A stretch of 5,961 nucleotides of DNA, from assembly GCA_003224635.1 (NCBI GenBank), contig QHZK01000390.1, positions 1 to 5,961 of the forward strand, in the 5' to 3' direction. This DNA is from Acidobacteriota bacterium (GTDB lineage Bacteria; Acidobacteriota; Terriglobia; UBA7540). Under the pieces are notes generated by a model, which did no database searches, was not told where the DNA came from, and saw only the letters and a list, made by a program, of their open reading frames with translations. Below, piece after piece: positions 5,386-5,961 of this stretch; the first letter of the stretch is position 1; each line of letters begins with the position of its first letter. The position numbers and the translations under genes are program-made.

Positions 5386-5961
5386 CGGGAGGGGCAGGAT
5401 TTATAGGCTGCCATCTCTGCGATCGGCTGGTGGCCGAGGGTCACGAAGTGGTCTGCGTCGACAGCTTTAAGACGGGGCGGAGGGAAAACATAGCCCATCT
5501 GCTCTTCCACCCTGAATTCAAGTTCGTCGAGCAGGATATCACCGAGCCGTGGTTTGTCGACGGCCCGATAGACGGCGTTTTGCACTTCGCCAGTCCCGCC
5601 AGCCCCGAGGACTATCTTCAGCTTCCCATCCACACTCTGAAGGTCGGGGCCTTCGGCACCTACCACGCTCTGGAACTCGCCAAAGCCAAACAGGCTGTGT
5701 TCGTCCTCGCGTCTACCTCGGAGGTGTACGGCGATCCCGAGGTGAACCCTCAGCCGGAGGGTTACTGGGGCCACGTGAACCCGGTTGGACCCCGAAGCGT
5801 CTACGACGAGGCCAAGCGGTACGCGGAAGCCATGACGGCGGCGTATCACCGCACCCACGGGGTGCGGATTCGGATCCCGCGCATCTTTAACACCTATGGC
5901 CCGCACATGCGCGTCAACGACGGGAGGGCTTTGCCGAACCTGATGACGCAGGCAATCCTCG
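5370..5961 (+). CDS. uxs: UDP-glucuronate decarboxylase (UDP-xylose synthase), 3' end outside window
   Basis: The 197 visible residues are about 60% of the usual 310-320. The enzyme uses bound NAD+ to convert UDP-glucuronate to UDP-xylose and CO2 in the cytoplasm. Visible hallmarks are the glycine motif GGAGFIG (7-13), Asp31, the family signature FASPASPEDY (73-82) followed by PIHTLKVGAFGTYHALELAK (86-105), and STSEVYGDPE (115-124) with the catalytic Glu118. The segment GYWGHVNPVGPRSVYDEAKR (131-150) carries catalytic Tyr145 and Lys149, and RIFNTYGPHMRVNDGR (171-186) follows. The usual DNFFTGR stretch is changed to DSFKTGR (31-37). The frame is intact up to the window edge. It follows another SDR gene on the same strand with a 254-bp gap holding a repeat array. 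The gene symbol is the generic family name. Confidence 0.93.
   Translation, partial: MRVLVTGGAGFIGCHLCDRLVAEGHEVVCVDSFKTGRRENIAHLLFHPEFKFVEQDITEPWFVDGPIDGVLHFASPASPEDYLQLPIHTLKVGAFGTYHALELAKAKQAVFVLASTSEVYGDPEVNPQPEGYWGHVNPVGPRSVYDEAKRYAEAMTAAYHRTHGVRIRIPRIFNTYGPHMRVNDGRALPNLMTQAIL

Noticed and set aside
5322..5906. 194-codon minus-strand frame opposite the decarboxylase gene
   Set aside because: It is antisense to a gene with clear family signatures; its length reflects GC-rich codon use on the other strand.

Overview
The window reads as a chromosomal segment from a moderately GC-rich, free-living Gram-negative bacterium. Acidobacteria-like is my best guess, by inference only: the mix of a RING-less GIDE/MUL1-like membrane protein, a NarL-type regulator, a stand-alone PilZ protein and extended-SDR nucleotide-sugar enzymes is what I would expect there. 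No rRNA, tRNA, CRISPR array, transposase or phage gene is visible.

Layout. Positions 1-512 hold no recognisable gene; one + strand frame is open from the left edge to 388 but its product is unfamiliar. A minus-strand gene (513-1424) encodes a 303-residue two-membrane-segment protein with the GIDE/BAM fold of the mitochondrial E3 ligase MUL1, but with no RING finger. Just upstream of its start is a 110-bp element bounded by 11-bp perfect inverted repeats (1452-1561). A long gene-poor stretch follows (1562-2345). It contains a terminator-like RNA structure ending in six T's (1785-1845) and a 15-bp direct duplication (1887-1916). A LuxR/NarL-type response regulator (2346-3104) comes next; its receiver has lost the acidic pocket and it carries a basic tail after the HTH. 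A second non-coding stretch has an AT-rich core and a 9-bp tandem repeat. It leads to a 131-residue PilZ-domain protein (3474-3869).

The right third is a nucleotide-sugar block. A complete NAD-dependent epimerase/dehydratase (4126-5115, GTG start) is followed after 254 bp by the first 197 codons of a UDP-glucuronate decarboxylase (UDP-xylose synthase) that runs off the window (5370-5961). The gap between them carries a striking run of TGGNN pentamers, including three perfect copies of a 10-mer, which overlaps a possible promoter, and a possible 44-codon ORF that overlaps the start of the decarboxylase gene.

How the parts may work together (inference): the two SDR enzymes probably open an exopolysaccharide, LPS or glycan gene cluster that continues to the right and supplies pentose or uronic-acid-derived sugars. 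PilZ proteins are common c-di-GMP effectors of polysaccharide synthesis, and the LuxR-type regulator could control the locus. The GIDE-like gene is transcribed the other way and need not belong to the same system. I found no convincing new defence or mobile system. The most unusual items are the RING-less GIDE protein, the unorthodox receiver, the orphan terminator-like RNA structure and the TGGNN repeat.
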